From: Marinobacter lipolyticus
GTDB lineage: Bacteria > Pseudomonadota > Gammaproteobacteria > Pseudomonadales > Oleiphilaceae
Direction of reading: 5' to 3'
Length of the DNA: 64,000 nt
NCBI RefSeq assembly: GCF_018424605.1
Contig: NZ_QTKT01000002.1
Span: 248,001 to 312,000 of the forward strand
In this document: positions 34,146 through 44,260 of the stretch, in pieces
How positions within the stretch are numbered: position 1 is the first letter of the stretch
How the letters are laid out: each line of letters opens with the position of its first letter
The notes under the pieces: generated by a model
The model's input: the letters and a program-made list of their open reading frames with translations, nothing else
What the model was told of the DNA's origin: nothing
Databases searched by the model: none
Translations under genes and position numbers: made by a program

Positions 34146-37100
34146 ATGCGCGCTTTGATTCATGCGGCGCTTGACCGCAGCCGGACCACCCTGCTGACCC
34201 TGAGCTTCCTGATTCTGGGCGGGATTGCCGCCTTCTATACCATCCCCAAAGAAGCCAATCCCGATATCACCATCCCGATGATCTACGTCTCGATGACGCT
34301 GGAGGGCGTCAGCCCGGAGGATGGCGAGCGCTTGCTGGTGCGACCGATGGAGCAGGAGCTGCGGTCGCTGGAGGGGGTCAAGGAGATGCGAGGCACCGCA
34401 TCTGAGGGGCACGCCTCGGTGATGCTGGAGTTCGATGCCGGGTTCGATCCCGACAAGGCGCTGCAGGATGTGCGTGAGAAAGTTGACACTGCACGCGCCA
34501 AAATTCCCCAGGAGGCCGACGAGCCGCGGGTGAACGAGATCAACGTCTCGCTGTTCCCGGTGCTGTCTGTCGGGCTTTCCGGTCCGTTGTCCGAGCGTGA
34601 ACTGATCACGGTGGCTCGGCGCCTGCAGGATGCCATTGAGGGCATACCCGAGGTATTGGAAGTGGAGATCGGCGGAGACCGTGAGGACTTGCTGGAAGTG
34701 GTGGTTGATCCTCAGGTGCTGGAAAGCTATGGCGTCGATTTCGACCAGCTCGCGTCCCTGGTGACCCGCAACAATCAGCTGGTGGCAGCCGGCAGTCTCG
34801 ACACAGGCGCAGGACGGATGGCCATCAAGGTGCCGGGCATTATCGAGAATATCGAAGATGTGATGACCATGCCGATCAAGGTTAGCGACGATACGGTGGT
34901 CACCTTCGGCGATGTCGCCATGCTGCAGCGCACGTTCAAGGATCCTACCGGCTTTGCCCGCATCAATGGCGAACCGGCGCTGGTGCTGGAGGTGTCCAAG
35001 CGGGCCGGCGCCAACATCATAGAGACCATTGCCAAGGTTCGTGGGCTGATTGAAGGTGCGCACTCGGAGTTACCGGAAGAGCTGGAAGTCCGCTACATCA
35101 TGGATCAGTCAACGGAAGTGCGGGACATACTCAGCGACCTGCTGAACAACGTGCTGACCGCGATCGTTCTGGTGATTATCGTGGTCATCGCGGCCATGGG
35201 GCCGCGGTCGGCGGTACTGGTCGGACTGACCATTCCCGGTGCGTTCCTCACGGGTATTCTGGTGATCTGGGGCATGGGTCTGACCCTGAACATTGTGGTG
35301 CTGTTCAGTCTCATTCTGGTGGCGGGAATGCTGGTGGACGGCGCCATTGTGGTCTCCGAGCTGGCGGACCGGAACCTGTCCGAAGGCCAGACGGTACGCT
35401 CCGCCTGGGCCGATGCCGCCAGCCGCATGGCGTGGCCGATCATCGCCTCCACCGCCACCACGCTGGCGGTGTTCGCCCCGCTGCTGTTCTGGCCGGGGGT
35501 GGTTGGCGAATTCATGAAGTTCCTGCCGATTACGGTGATCATCTGCCTGGCCGCCTCGTTGCTGATGGCGTTGGTGTTCCTGCCGGTGCTGGGTGGTGTC
35601 AGCGGTGGGCGCCGGGTTCGCCACAGCACGGGTGGCGGAGCGATGACGGCCGGCTACCGCAAGGTGCTGGGCAAGCTGCTGGGCTATCCCGGCTTTACAC
35701 TGCTCGGGGTGCTGGCCGTTATTGTTGTGATCTACGCCGGCTATGCGCGTTTCAACCACGGTGTGGAGTTCTTTCCGAGCGTCGAGCCGGATTCCGCCCA
35801 GGTTCAGGTGAGGGCGCGGGGGGATCTGTCGGTCTGGGAGAGGGACACCATCGTGCGGGAGGTCGAGCAGCGGCTGCAGGATATGCCCGAGGTCAAGGCG
35901 CTGTACGCCCGCTCCATGGTCGCGCCGGACAGCCAGCTTGCGCCGGATGTGATCGGGGTACTGCAGTTCCAGTTCAATGACTGGTTTACCCGGCGACCGG
36001 CAAACGAGATTCTTGAGGATTTCCGTCAGCGCACTGCGGACATTCCCGGCATTGAGCTGGAATTCCGCAAGCAGGAGGGCGGCCCGGCGGATGGCAAACC
36101 GGTTGAACTGAAAGTCAGCAGTGTGGAAGCCGGCAGGCTCGATGCCTACGTCGACCGGTTGAGAGCCCGTATGGAGGCGATGGGTGGCTTTGTGGATATT
36201 GAAGACGACCGCAGCCTGCCCGGGATTGAATGGCAATTGAAGGTGGACCGGGAGTCGGCGGCCCGGTTCGGTACTGACGTGCTGAGCGTGGGCAGTGCCG
36301 TGCGGCTGATCACCAATGGCCTGGTGCTGGCAACGTACCGTCCGGAAGATGTGCGGGATGAAGTGGACATTGCGGTGCGGGTGCCCAATGACTGGCGGGA
36401 ACTGGATCAGTTCCAGCGCCAGACCATCAACACCAATCGCGGGCAGGCACCGTTGTCGGAATTTGTGTCCCTTGAGCCGGGCCAGAAAACCGGCAGCATC
36501 GTGCGTGTGGATGGGCAACGCACCATCACCATCAAATCCGATCTGGAGCCGGGACGACGGGTAGACGAATTGCTGCGCAGTCTTCAGGCGGATATGCCGG
36601 AACCGCCGCCCGGTATCATTGTGCAGGTGGCGGGTGAAAACGAAGACCAGCAGCAGGCTGCGAATTTTCTGGCCACCGCTTTCGTGGTAGCCATCGCGAT
36701 GATGCTGCTGATTCTGGTGACCCAGTTCAACTCCCTGTACCAGACCTTCCTGATCCTGTCGGCCATTGTGTTGTCCACCGCCGGCGTGCTGCTTGGCCTG
36801 CTGCTCAATGGTCAGTCGTTCGGCATCGTCATGGTGGGGATGGGGATCATCGCCCTGGCGGGGATCGTGGTGAACAACAACATCATTCTGATCGACACCT
36901 ACAACCAGATGCGCCGGAGCGGCATGGCCGCCTACGAAGCAGCGCTGGAAACCGGTTGCCTGCGTTTGCGGCCAGTGCTGCTGACGGCAGTAACCACGGT
37001 CCTCGGTCTGATGCCGATGGTGCTCGGTATCAACGTGGATCTGCTGACGCCCTCATTGGGAATCGGCGCGCCATCCACCCAGTGGTGGACCCAGCTCTCC

Positions 37101-37217
37101 AGTGCCATCGCCGGTGGCCTGACCTTTGCCACCGTGCTGACCCTACTGCTGACCCCGGCACTGCTGGTGTTGGGGGATAAGGCCGGGTACCGCATCCGAG
37201 GATTGTTCAGGCGATGA
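34146..37217 (+). CDS. RND efflux permease, AcrB/HAE1-like
   Basis: A 1023-residue transporter, normal for the family. The N-terminal helix is followed by the first porter loop (NPDITIPMIYVSMTLEGVSPEDGERLLVRPMEQELRSLEG). TM4 holds LFSLILVAGMLVDGAIVVSELADRN with the proton-relay Asp. A second porter loop and C-terminal TM bundle (GMGIIALAGIVVNNNIILIDTYNQMRR) complete the duplicated architecture. Substrate unknown. No outer-membrane factor gene is nearby. Its stop overlaps the truC start by 4 bases. Confidence 0.93.
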   Translation: MRALIHAALDRSRTTLLTLSFLILGGIAAFYTIPKEANPDITIPMIYVSMTLEGVSPEDGERLLVRPMEQELRSLEGVKEMRGTASEGHASVMLEFDAGFDPDKALQDVREKVDTARAKIPQEADEPRVNEINVSLFPVLSVGLSGPLSERELITVARRLQDAIEGIPEVLEVEIGGDREDLLEVVVDPQVLESYGVDFDQLASLVTRNNQLVAAGSLDTGAGRMAIKVPGIIENIEDVMTMPIKVSDDTVVTFGDVAMLQRTFKDPTGFARINGEPALVLEVSKRAGANIIETIAKVRGLIEGAHSELPEELEVRYIMDQSTEVRDILSDLLNNVLTAIVLVIIVVIAAMGPRSAVLVGLTIPGAFLTGILVIWGMGLTLNIVVLFSLILVAGMLVDGAIVVSELADRNLSEGQTVRSAWADAASRMAWPIIASTATTLAVFAPLLFWPGVVGEFMKFLPITVIICLAASLLMALVFLPVLGGVSGGRRVRHSTGGGAMTAGYRKVLGKLLGYPGFTLLGVLAVIVVIYAGYARFNHGVEFFPSVEPDSAQVQVRARGDLSVWERDTIVREVEQRLQDMPEVKALYARSMVAPDSQLAPDVIGVLQFQFNDWFTRRPANEILEDFRQRTADIPGIELEFRKQEGGPADGKPVELKVSSVEAGRLDAYVDRLRARMEAMGGFVDIEDDRSLPGIEWQLKVDRESAARFGTDVLSVGSAVRLITNGLVLATYRPEDVRDEVDIAVRVPNDWRELDQFQRQTINTNRGQAPLSEFVSLEPGQKTGSIVRVDGQRTITIKSDLEPGRRVDELLRSLQADMPEPPPGIIVQVAGENEDQQQAANFLATAFVVAIAMMLLILVTQFNSLYQTFLILSAIVLSTAGVLLGLLLNGQSFGIVMVGMGIIALAGIVVNNNIILIDTYNQMRRSGMAAYEAALETGCLRLRPVLLTAVTTVLGLMPMVLGINVDLLTPSLGIGAPSTQWWTQLSSAIAGGLTFATVLTLLLTPALLVLGDKAGYRIRGLFRR

Positions 37218-37951
37218 ACGGTCGAACGAACCCGTTGACCGAACTGTTCCGCGACGACGCACTGCTGGTGGTCCATAAGCCGGCGGGGTTGCTGGTGCAC
37301 CGCAGCCCCATCGACCGCCATGAAACGGAATTTGCCCTGCAACACGCGCGCGCGCTGAACGGCGGTGAGCATGTGTATCCGGTACACCGGCTGGATCGGC
37401 CAACTTCCGGGGTGCTGGTGTTTGGTCGCAATGCCGAGGTCGCCCGGGATCTGGGCCAGCAATTGATGGCCGGCACAGTCGCCAAAACCTATGTGGCGCT
37501 GGTTCGCGGCTGGCCAGCAGAACAGGGCGTGATCGATCATCCGTTGCGGGAGGAGCCGGAAGACCGGCGCCTGAAGGGCATGGAGCAACCGGTGCGTGAG
37601 GCGCTGACCCGGTATCGCCGGCTGGCAACGACGGAGCTTCCGGTACGGGTCGAAGGTTACCCGACCAGCCGTTACGCTGTGGTGGAACTGGCGCCAGCAA
37701 CCGGGCGGAAGCACCAGTTGCGACGGCACATGAAGCACATCAGCCACCCGATTATCGGCGATGCCAACCATGGGCGGGGGCGCCACAATCGCTATTTTGC
37801 CGAGCGGTTTGGTGAAGGCCGGCTGATGCTGGCAGCGACCAGTATCGAATTCCGGCATCCGCTGACAAAGGCGCCGACCCGCATCGAGAGTTTCCTCGAG
37901 CAGAGCTTTGTCCGGGTGCTGAGTATCTTCCCCGGGTTTCAATGGCACTAG
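37214..37951 (+). CDS. truC: tRNA pseudouridine(65) synthase
   Basis: A 245-residue RluA-family pseudouridine synthase. Motif I is DDALLVVHKPAGLLVHRS and the catalytic motif is VHRLDRPTSGVLVFG with Asp61. C-terminal motif: LAPATGRKHQLRRHMKHISHPIIGDANHG. The GRKHQLRRHM form and short length fit TruC, which modifies U65 in tRNA. ATG lies within the stop of the pump gene (ATGA), an unusual partner, so the link is likely only transcriptional. Confidence 0.88.
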   Translation: MNGRTNPLTELFRDDALLVVHKPAGLLVHRSPIDRHETEFALQHARALNGGEHVYPVHRLDRPTSGVLVFGRNAEVARDLGQQLMAGTVAKTYVALVRGWPAEQGVIDHPLREEPEDRRLKGMEQPVREALTRYRRLATTELPVRVEGYPTSRYAVVELAPATGRKHQLRRHMKHISHPIIGDANHGRGRHNRYFAERFGEGRLMLAATSIEFRHPLTKAPTRIESFLEQSFVRVLSIFPGFQWH

Positions 37952-37969
37952 GCGACCAGGCAGGCCGCA

Positions 37970-39871
37970 CTATTTCGGGCTGAGGTCTGGCACCGGATGG
38001 TGGTGAAAGAAGCGGTCAATCAGTTCGGGGAAAGGCAGTGGCCGGCTGTACAGGTAACCTTGCAGGAAATCGCAGCCCTGTTCCACCAGCCATTGTTCGT
38101 GCGCCGGGGTCTCCACACCTTCGGCGACCACCATCAGCCCCAGGCCACGGGCGAGACCCAGAATGGAAAGGGTGATAGCGCAATCGTCTTCGTCCCCGGG
38201 CAGCTGGTTGATGAACGACCGGTCGATCTTGATGCGTGAGAACGGCAGGCTTTTCAGTCGCGCGAGGGACGAATAACCGGTGCCGAAGTCATCGATGGCG
38301 AGTTCTGCGCCGGCTGCCACCAGCCGTTCAAGCACACAGGCGAGCGTATTAAAATCGCCCTGGATGGAGTCTTCCGTGACCTCGAACTGCAGAGCGCTGA
38401 CCGGCATCTGGTGTTCGGCGCACAGGTCTATGATCCGGTCGGGAAGTTCCGCAGCCAGTACCTGTTCCGCTGAAAGGTTGACGGAAATAACCGGCAGCTC
38501 CAGGCCAGCGGCGTCAGCCTGCTGCCAATCTTCGCACACGCGCCGCAGCACGCACTCCCCGAGGGCGTACATCAGGCTGCCGCCGCGGGCAATATCGAGG
38601 AATTCAATCGGCGACAACCATCCCCGGGAGGGATGGTTCCATCGCACCAGCGCCTCCATGCTGACCATCCGGTCTCCGCTGCGATCAAGAATCGGTTGAT
38701 AAAACACATCGAGTTCGCGGTTGTTGATCGCAGCGCGCAATTCCCGCTCCAGGGCGAAGCGGGACTGGGCGCTGATCTGTATCGCAGAGTCAAACACGGT
38801 GGCCTGGGCGCGACCCAGATGCTTGGCGTGGTACATGGCCGCTTCAGCGCCGCGCAGCAGTTCCTGGGGTTGCTCGCAGTCTTCCGGCAAGTGGCATATG
38901 CCCAGGCTGGCACTGACGCTCAGTGACTGTCCGGCAACGCGGATGGGTTGCCGGATTGCGTCCTGAATATGCAGGGCCGCATCTTCCAGCGACGCCGCCC
39001 GGGGGCGGTTGCGAATCAGCAGGGCGAACTCGTCGCCGCCGATTCGCGCCAGCACGTCTTTACCTTCCAGGCGAAGGTTCTTCAGCCGGTTGCCGATTTC
39101 GGCAATCACCGAATCCCCGGCCTGGGGGCCGAGGCCATCATTGATCGCCTTGAGCCGGTCGACATCTATCCAGATGAGCGCGAGGCTGCCACTTCGCCGT
39201 CGCTTAATTTTGTCAGCCAGATGTGCGACGCGGTCCCGGAGTGAATCCATGTTTGCCAGCCCGGTCAGGGTGTCGTAACGGGTGATGTAGTCCAGCGCTC
39301 GCTTTGAGTTCATCCACCCTTCGTGGGTGTTGATCAGGCTCACGGTGTCGGCAATGGCCACGGCAAATGACAGCTCGGGCAACGACCATGTGCGCGGATG
39401 GCAGGCTTCCAGACACACCACGCCACTGAGCCGGGAGCCCTCGAATACGGGGGTGTCCAGCATCGAGTGCACGCCAACAGCAGACAGGTAGTCGGCCTTG
39501 AAGCTGGCGGTTCGCGGGTCGGTCCGGGCGTCGTTCACGGCGATAACCCGTTCGGTCACGATGGCTTCGAAATAGTTGGGATGATCTGACTTAAACAGGC
39601 TGACCGGGCTGAGATCTCCGTTGCGGGGTGACGAAGTGCAGGTGCCATGCTGGTTGCTAAGTCCCCGGCGATCGTAAAGGGTTTCACAGGTGATACGGTC
39701 CCGTTCCGGCGGAAACGCCCAGACGCTTACCCGCTCCACCTCGAGGAGGCGACCGCACAGGGCAGTCAGCGCTTCCAGTTTCAGGTGTCGCCGCTGCCCG
39801 ACAAAGCCCGTGTCGTGGCTGAGCTCCATCAGAGCCTTGTGGTAGGTCACAAAGGTGTCGGTGTCTCGCAT
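37970..39871 (-). CDS. GAF-GGDEF-EAL c-di-GMP protein
   Basis: A 633-residue sensor enzyme. A GAF domain covers about residues 25-180. The GGDEF domain starts DTLTGLANMDSL and has intact GGDEF at 278-282, without an RxxD inhibitory site (the equivalent is EGKD). The EAL domain has MEALVRW (about 405-411), ISVNLSAEQV, DDFGTGYSSLARLKSLPFSRIKIDRSFI and VVAEGVETPAHEQWL, all phosphodiesterase residues present. Potentially bifunctional. No membrane segment. Divergent from the GGDEF gene at 40161 across 289 bp holding a GTCGCG/CGCGAC hairpin (39936-39950). Confidence 0.9.
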   Translation of the reverse strand: MRDTDTFVTYHKALMELSHDTGFVGQRRHLKLEALTALCGRLLEVERVSVWAFPPERDRITCETLYDRRGLSNQHGTCTSSPRNGDLSPVSLFKSDHPNYFEAIVTERVIAVNDARTDPRTASFKADYLSAVGVHSMLDTPVFEGSRLSGVVCLEACHPRTWSLPELSFAVAIADTVSLINTHEGWMNSKRALDYITRYDTLTGLANMDSLRDRVAHLADKIKRRRSGSLALIWIDVDRLKAINDGLGPQAGDSVIAEIGNRLKNLRLEGKDVLARIGGDEFALLIRNRPRAASLEDAALHIQDAIRQPIRVAGQSLSVSASLGICHLPEDCEQPQELLRGAEAAMYHAKHLGRAQATVFDSAIQISAQSRFALERELRAAINNRELDVFYQPILDRSGDRMVSMEALVRWNHPSRGWLSPIEFLDIARGGSLMYALGECVLRRVCEDWQQADAAGLELPVISVNLSAEQVLAAELPDRIIDLCAEHQMPVSALQFEVTEDSIQGDFNTLACVLERLVAAGAELAIDDFGTGYSSLARLKSLPFSRIKIDRSFINQLPGDEDDCAITLSILGLARGLGLMVVAEGVETPAHEQWLVEQGCDFLQGYLYSRPLPFPELIDRFFHHHPVPDLSPK

Positions 39872-40160
39872 GCTGATGCTGTCCAGTCCTTCTGGTCAAT
39901 TCTGAGCTACGGATACGTTGTATCACCCGGGCCGGGTCGCGCCTCGCGACGGGCTTTGCCAGTTTCATAGTGGCAGTCCGGTCAGGGCGTGTCCAATTTT
40001 GAGTGGCGGTACAAAGATCGCATTTTTGTTGGCTTTTGTAGCCTTTTTTGTCGATTTGCAGCAAATGTTTGGCCAGTAAGGCGCACTGGCGGTTCCTGCC
40101 ACATACTCCATGGCAACAATTTAATAAAAAACGACATCGCCAGACTCTTCGAGGTTAACT

Positions 40161-42038
40161 GTGCCGGGACTGCTCAAACGGGTGTTGATCTTACTATTGG
40201 TACTGCTGCCGGTGGCCGCCGCGGCAGAGCCGGCGTCATGGGGCAGCCAGGGTAACCGTCTGGAACTCTCACGCTTCGTGGATTACTGGGCCGAGCCGGA
40301 CGGTCCGGTATCGCTTGAAAGGGTACGGCAACTGTCCGATGACCAGTGGACCGACAACGGTCGTGACAGTGTCAGCCTGGGGTATGGGGATGAGGTGTAC
40401 TGGTTCCGGATGAGTATCGACAATCCGTCGGGACGCTATGCTCAGACCTTCCTTGAAATCGGCTATCCGGTACTCGACCGCGTCGAGGTGTACGTGTTGC
40501 GGGACGGAGAGGTCGCGCAGCAGCTCGTCCTGGGTGACAAACAACCGTTCTATGACCGCCCGATACACCACCGGCATTTCCTGGTGCCGTTGGATCTGGA
40601 ACCGGGCGCAGCGCTGGACATCTATCTGCGGGTCGATACCACCAGCTCCATGCAGGTTCCCCTCACGCTATGGGATCAGGATGCGTTCTACGCTGCGGAG
40701 CAGTCGCGCAGCATGTTCGAAGGTCTGTACTACGGCATTATCCTGGTGATGATTCTGTATAACCTGTTTGTGTTCATGGCGGTGGGTGAGCGCAGTTTCC
40801 TGCACTACGTCGGTTACATTGCCGCCATGCCGCTGTTCCTGGCCAGCCTGCACGGCGTGGCGTTCCAGTACCTGTGGCCGGAAGCCACCTGGTGGAACGA
40901 TCAGGCCATCATCGTGTTCCTGAATCTGGTGGTACTGTTTGGCGGCACCTTCAGTATCCGTTTCATAAGCGTTACCCGCGAGAACCACCGCCTGCTCAAC
41001 AGCTGGACCGTTGGTGTGGTGATGGCGGCGGCAATGCTCGCCACAGCCGGGCTGTTTGTGCCGTACCGTCTGATGATCCTGCCGACCATCCTGCTGGGGG
41101 CGATCGGTTGCACCACCATGCTGATCCTGAGCGTGGTGCGCTGGATCGAGAAAGATGCGGCGGCGCGTTATTACACGCTGGCGTGGGTGTTCATGCTGTT
41201 CGGCGGCATCGTGCTGGCACTGAGCAAGTTCACCATGCTGCCCCGCAACCTGTTGACCGAAAACGCGACTCAGGTGGGCTCGGCCCTGGGGGTTATTCTG
41301 CTGTCGGTAGCGCTTGCAGATCGGCTGAACCGCGAGAAGAAACGGTCGTTCGAGGCCCAGCAGCAATTGTTGAAACAGGAGCGTAAAGCGCGGCTGGCCC
41401 AGGAGAAATCCCTGCGTGTCCAGCAGGAGGCGAACACCTTACTGGAGCAGAGAGTGCACGAGCGCACCCGTGATCTGGAGGCGCTGAATGAGCAGTTGCT
41501 GGAACTCAGCGCGCGGGATGCCCTGACCGGGCTGAAGAACCGGGGGTTCTTCGATCGGGCGTTCCAGTCTGCGGTGGTCAAGGCGTACCGGTTCGAACAG
41601 CCGTTGTCGCTGCTGGTTCTCGATATTGATCACTTCAAAAAATTCAACGACACCTACGGCCATCTGGTGGGCGATGACTGCCTGCAGATGGTGGCGCAGT
41701 GTATCCGCCAGTTTGTGACCCGTCCCCAGGATCTTGCCGCCCGATACGGCGGCGAGGAATTTGTGGTGCTGCTGCCGGATACACCGGAAGAGGGCGCGCT
41801 GAGGGTGGCGGAGAAAATTCGCCAGGAGATCGGGAATACCGCCTTCCGGGTGTCTGACAAGATGCTACACCTTACCGTCAGTATCGGTGTCTGCAGCACT
41901 TGCCCAGAGGAGGCGGACGCCACCAAGCAACTGTTCTGCCGCGCCGATGAAGCACTCTACGAGGCCAAAGGTCAGGGCCGGAACCAGGTGGTGATCTGGC
42001 GGCCTGACCGCTACTCCACTGCGACAGCCGGGGCCTGA
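40161..42038 (+). CDS. 7TMR-DISM diguanylate cyclase
   Basis: A 625-residue membrane cyclase with GTG start (GAGG 6 bases upstream). After a signal peptide comes a 7TMR-DISMED2 periplasmic domain (about 30-180: VYWFRMSIDNPSGRYAQTFLEIGYP ... DIYLRVDTTSS). Seven transmembrane helices follow (about 190-400), then a coiled coil. The GGDEF domain has active GGEEF at residues 530-534 and an RxxD site (RPQD) five residues before RYGGEEF's core. It senses an unknown extracellular ligand and makes c-di-GMP. The 3' end overlaps the convergent amidase gene by 28 bases. Confidence 0.92.
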   Translation: MPGLLKRVLILLLVLLPVAAAAEPASWGSQGNRLELSRFVDYWAEPDGPVSLERVRQLSDDQWTDNGRDSVSLGYGDEVYWFRMSIDNPSGRYAQTFLEIGYPVLDRVEVYVLRDGEVAQQLVLGDKQPFYDRPIHHRHFLVPLDLEPGAALDIYLRVDTTSSMQVPLTLWDQDAFYAAEQSRSMFEGLYYGIILVMILYNLFVFMAVGERSFLHYVGYIAAMPLFLASLHGVAFQYLWPEATWWNDQAIIVFLNLVVLFGGTFSIRFISVTRENHRLLNSWTVGVVMAAAMLATAGLFVPYRLMILPTILLGAIGCTTMLILSVVRWIEKDAAARYYTLAWVFMLFGGIVLALSKFTMLPRNLLTENATQVGSALGVILLSVALADRLNREKKRSFEAQQQLLKQERKARLAQEKSLRVQQEANTLLEQRVHERTRDLEALNEQLLELSARDALTGLKNRGFFDRAFQSAVVKAYRFEQPLSLLVLDIDHFKKFNDTYGHLVGDDCLQMVAQCIRQFVTRPQDLAARYGGEEFVVLLPDTPEEGALRVAEKIRQEIGNTAFRVSDKMLHLTVSIGVCSTCPEEADATKQLFCRADEALYEAKGQGRNQVVIWRPDRYSTATAGA

Positions 42039-43465
42039 ACCATGTGCCGGGCCAGTGACGGCCAGGGTTGTGCCTCCTCCAGGGCGTAGGCCAGTTCCAG
42101 CAGCGTTCTCTCGCCACCGTGGCAACCCATCAGATGCACCGCAACGGGCAGGTTGTCCCGGGACTGACCCATGGGCAGCGCAATGGCTGGCGCACCGGTT
42201 GCGTTGGCCAGCGGGGTAAAACTGACGTAGCGCGTGAGCCGGTCAAACAGTTGGTCAAAGTCCTGTTCCGGGCTGAGGTAGCCAATTTCGGGGGTGGTGT
42301 GTCCCAGGACAGGGGTCAGCACTGCATCGAACCCTTCCATGGCGCGGGCGTATTCATGGAATGAGCGGCGTAGGCGCCACAGGGTTGCCGGCAACTTGTA
42401 GAACTGTTTGCGGAACATCCGGTCCAGCCCGTTGGTCAGGCCATCCACCCGGGTCTTGTCAAAACCGGGGTGCATCAGTTTGCGGCCGTTGGCCTTCACG
42501 CCGAACGCCAGCATGCCCCAGTAGCGGGCGAAGTCCTCGGGGAAGCTGGTGGCAATGGGCACGTCCATCGGTACGATACGGTGCCCCATACTCTCCAGCA
42601 ATCGCGCGGTGTGTTCGACGGTTTCCCGGGTGGCCTGATCGGTGGGGTGGCCATTGATGGAATCGAGTACCAGGCCGATGGTCTTGGGTTTTGCAGACGG
42701 GCCCTTCACCATGCCCAGTTCCGGCAGCTTGCGGTTGCGGAAGTGGCGTTCGGCTTCGGCATAAAAACGGGCGGTATCGCGTACGCTGCGGGTGACCACC
42801 CCGTCACAGACAATGTTGATCGGCAGGGCTTTTGCCGCTTCGTTGTCCACCAGTCGGCCGCGACTGGGTTTCAGCCCCACCAGACCGCAGCAGGCCGCCG
42901 GAATACGGATGGAGCCGCCGCCATCATTGGCGTGGGCGATCGGCACCACGCCGGCCGCGACCAGGGCGGCGGAGCCGCCCGAGGAGGCGCCGGTTGAAAA
43001 GGCCAGGTTCCAGGGGTTGCGTGAGGGTGGGGCGCCGGCGTGCTCGGTGCTGGCGTTGAAGCCGAATTCCGGTAAAGCGCTCTTGCCCAGGCAGAGATAG
43101 CCCTGCGCCAGTATTTGTTCGGCGACGGCACCGGTTTTTGCGGCCGCCTGGGGTGGTACGGCGGCCGAGCCGTGACGGGTTGGCATGCCGGCCACATCCA
43201 TATTGTCTTTGATAAACGTGGGCACGCCGCGAAAGAAACCATCGGCGGGCTGCGGCTCGCTGTGGACGGCCTGTTCGAAGGCTTCAAATACGATGCCCTG
43301 AATGAACGGCTCAACCTGACGTGCGCGATCTATGGCGGCGACCGCCACCTCGCGCACGGAGACATCACCACGCCGGATCCGATCGGCCAGGGCGGTGGCA
43401 TCGTGATCGCCCAGCGCGTCATCCTGGAAGGCGTGAATGGTGTCCGGCTGTTCCCGCATGGTCAT
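42011..43465 (-). CDS. Amidase-signature hydrolase
   Basis: A 484-residue amidase-signature enzyme. The Ser-cisSer-Lys triad is visible: Lys in GVPTFIKDNMDVAGMPT, the glycine/serine stretch FSTGASSGGSAALVAAGVVP, and the serine region GGGSIRIPAACCGLVGLKPSRGR. Cytosolic, no signal. The substrate could be an amide, nitrile-derived amide or 6-aminohexanoate-type compound; the sequence does not settle this. Its C-terminus overlaps the convergent GGDEF gene by 28 bases. Confidence 0.9.
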   Translation of the reverse strand: MTMREQPDTIHAFQDDALGDHDATALADRIRRGDVSVREVAVAAIDRARQVEPFIQGIVFEAFEQAVHSEPQPADGFFRGVPTFIKDNMDVAGMPTRHGSAAVPPQAAAKTGAVAEQILAQGYLCLGKSALPEFGFNASTEHAGAPPSRNPWNLAFSTGASSGGSAALVAAGVVPIAHANDGGGSIRIPAACCGLVGLKPSRGRLVDNEAAKALPINIVCDGVVTRSVRDTARFYAEAERHFRNRKLPELGMVKGPSAKPKTIGLVLDSINGHPTDQATRETVEHTARLLESMGHRIVPMDVPIATSFPEDFARYWGMLAFGVKANGRKLMHPGFDKTRVDGLTNGLDRMFRKQFYKLPATLWRLRRSFHEYARAMEGFDAVLTPVLGHTTPEIGYLSPEQDFDQLFDRLTRYVSFTPLANATGAPAIALPMGQSRDNLPVAVHLMGCHGGERTLLELAYALEEAQPWPSLARHMVQAPAVAVE

Positions 43466-43560
43466 GGCAAGGCTCCTTTAAGGTTTCCGTACACTCTAGC
43501 CCATTGATAAACGTGACGATATGTCATTTAAGGAAAGATGAGGAGGAATAGGCAGAATAA

Positions 43561-44250
43561 ATGTCGCCCGTTCAACATTCAGTCTTTTCTTGCGGCTTTT
43601 CAAGTAATAAGCTTGCCAGACTCACACATCGGCAAGCGATTTCAATGGACGTTGCAGAACCTCTGGTCCGGTATTTCCTGGGCGTTTTTTTCCTCATGAT
43701 CGGGCTCCAGTTTACCGGCCGCACCCTGGGTCTTTATGACCGCATGAAGTTTTCGTTCATTCACTACGGCCGCAAGGGCAGCGCGCCCTGGTGGCACCGC
43801 CACACCTTCAATATATTCCGTACGCTGATACTCGGCGTATGTCTGCTGCGAGTGGTGTCTGATATCGACCCCTGGCTGGGGGTGGTGGAGGCGTTGTACG
43901 TGGCGCCGGTTCTGCTGCTGGGCATGCTATGCCTGCTGGCGTCTTTCACGTTGGTGAATTACCTGCAGGGCTACATGCACGAGGACTGGCGTTCCGGCAT
44001 CGATCCGGATCAGCGAAAACATCTGCTGACAGAAGGGCCCTATGCCCGCAGCCGCAATCCGCTGTTCCTGGCCATCATGCTGGGGCAGCTTGGCTTCTTT
44101 CTGGCGCTGCCGAGTGTGTTCTCGGCGGTGTGCCTGACAACGGGCGTTCTGGTGATTACCCGCCAGGCGCGGGTGGAGGAAAAGGCGCTGGCGGAGATGT
44201 TCGGTGAGGCCTACGAGGCATACCGGCAACGGGCGCCCCGCTGGCTCTGA
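43561..44250 (+). CDS. ICMT-family membrane methyltransferase
   Basis: Up to 229 residues. Several membrane helices (LVRYFLGVFFLMIGLQF, YVAPVLLLGMLCLLASFTLVNYL, LFLAIMLGQLGFFLALPSVF) precede the isoprenylcysteine carboxyl methyltransferase signature: LLTEGPYARSRNPLFLAIML, then RVEEKALAEMFGEAYEAYRQRAPRWL. The AdoMet pocket motif and Arg-Asn pair are present. The start is uncertain: ATG 43561 has AGGAGG 14 bases upstream; ATG 43645 gives a shorter protein starting at the first helix. The substrate is unknown, possibly a lipid. Confidence 0.82.
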   Translation: MSPVQHSVFSCGFSSNKLARLTHRQAISMDVAEPLVRYFLGVFFLMIGLQFTGRTLGLYDRMKFSFIHYGRKGSAPWWHRHTFNIFRTLILGVCLLRVVSDIDPWLGVVEALYVAPVLLLGMLCLLASFTLVNYLQGYMHEDWRSGIDPDQRKHLLTEGPYARSRNPLFLAIMLGQLGFFLALPSVFSAVCLTTGVLVITRQARVEEKALAEMFGEAYEAYRQRAPRWL

Positions 44251-44260
44251 CGCTTCAGGC

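Noticed and set aside
34283..36518. Large antisense open frames across the RND pump gene
   Set aside because: Shadow frames of a well-conserved transporter with no protein family resemblance.
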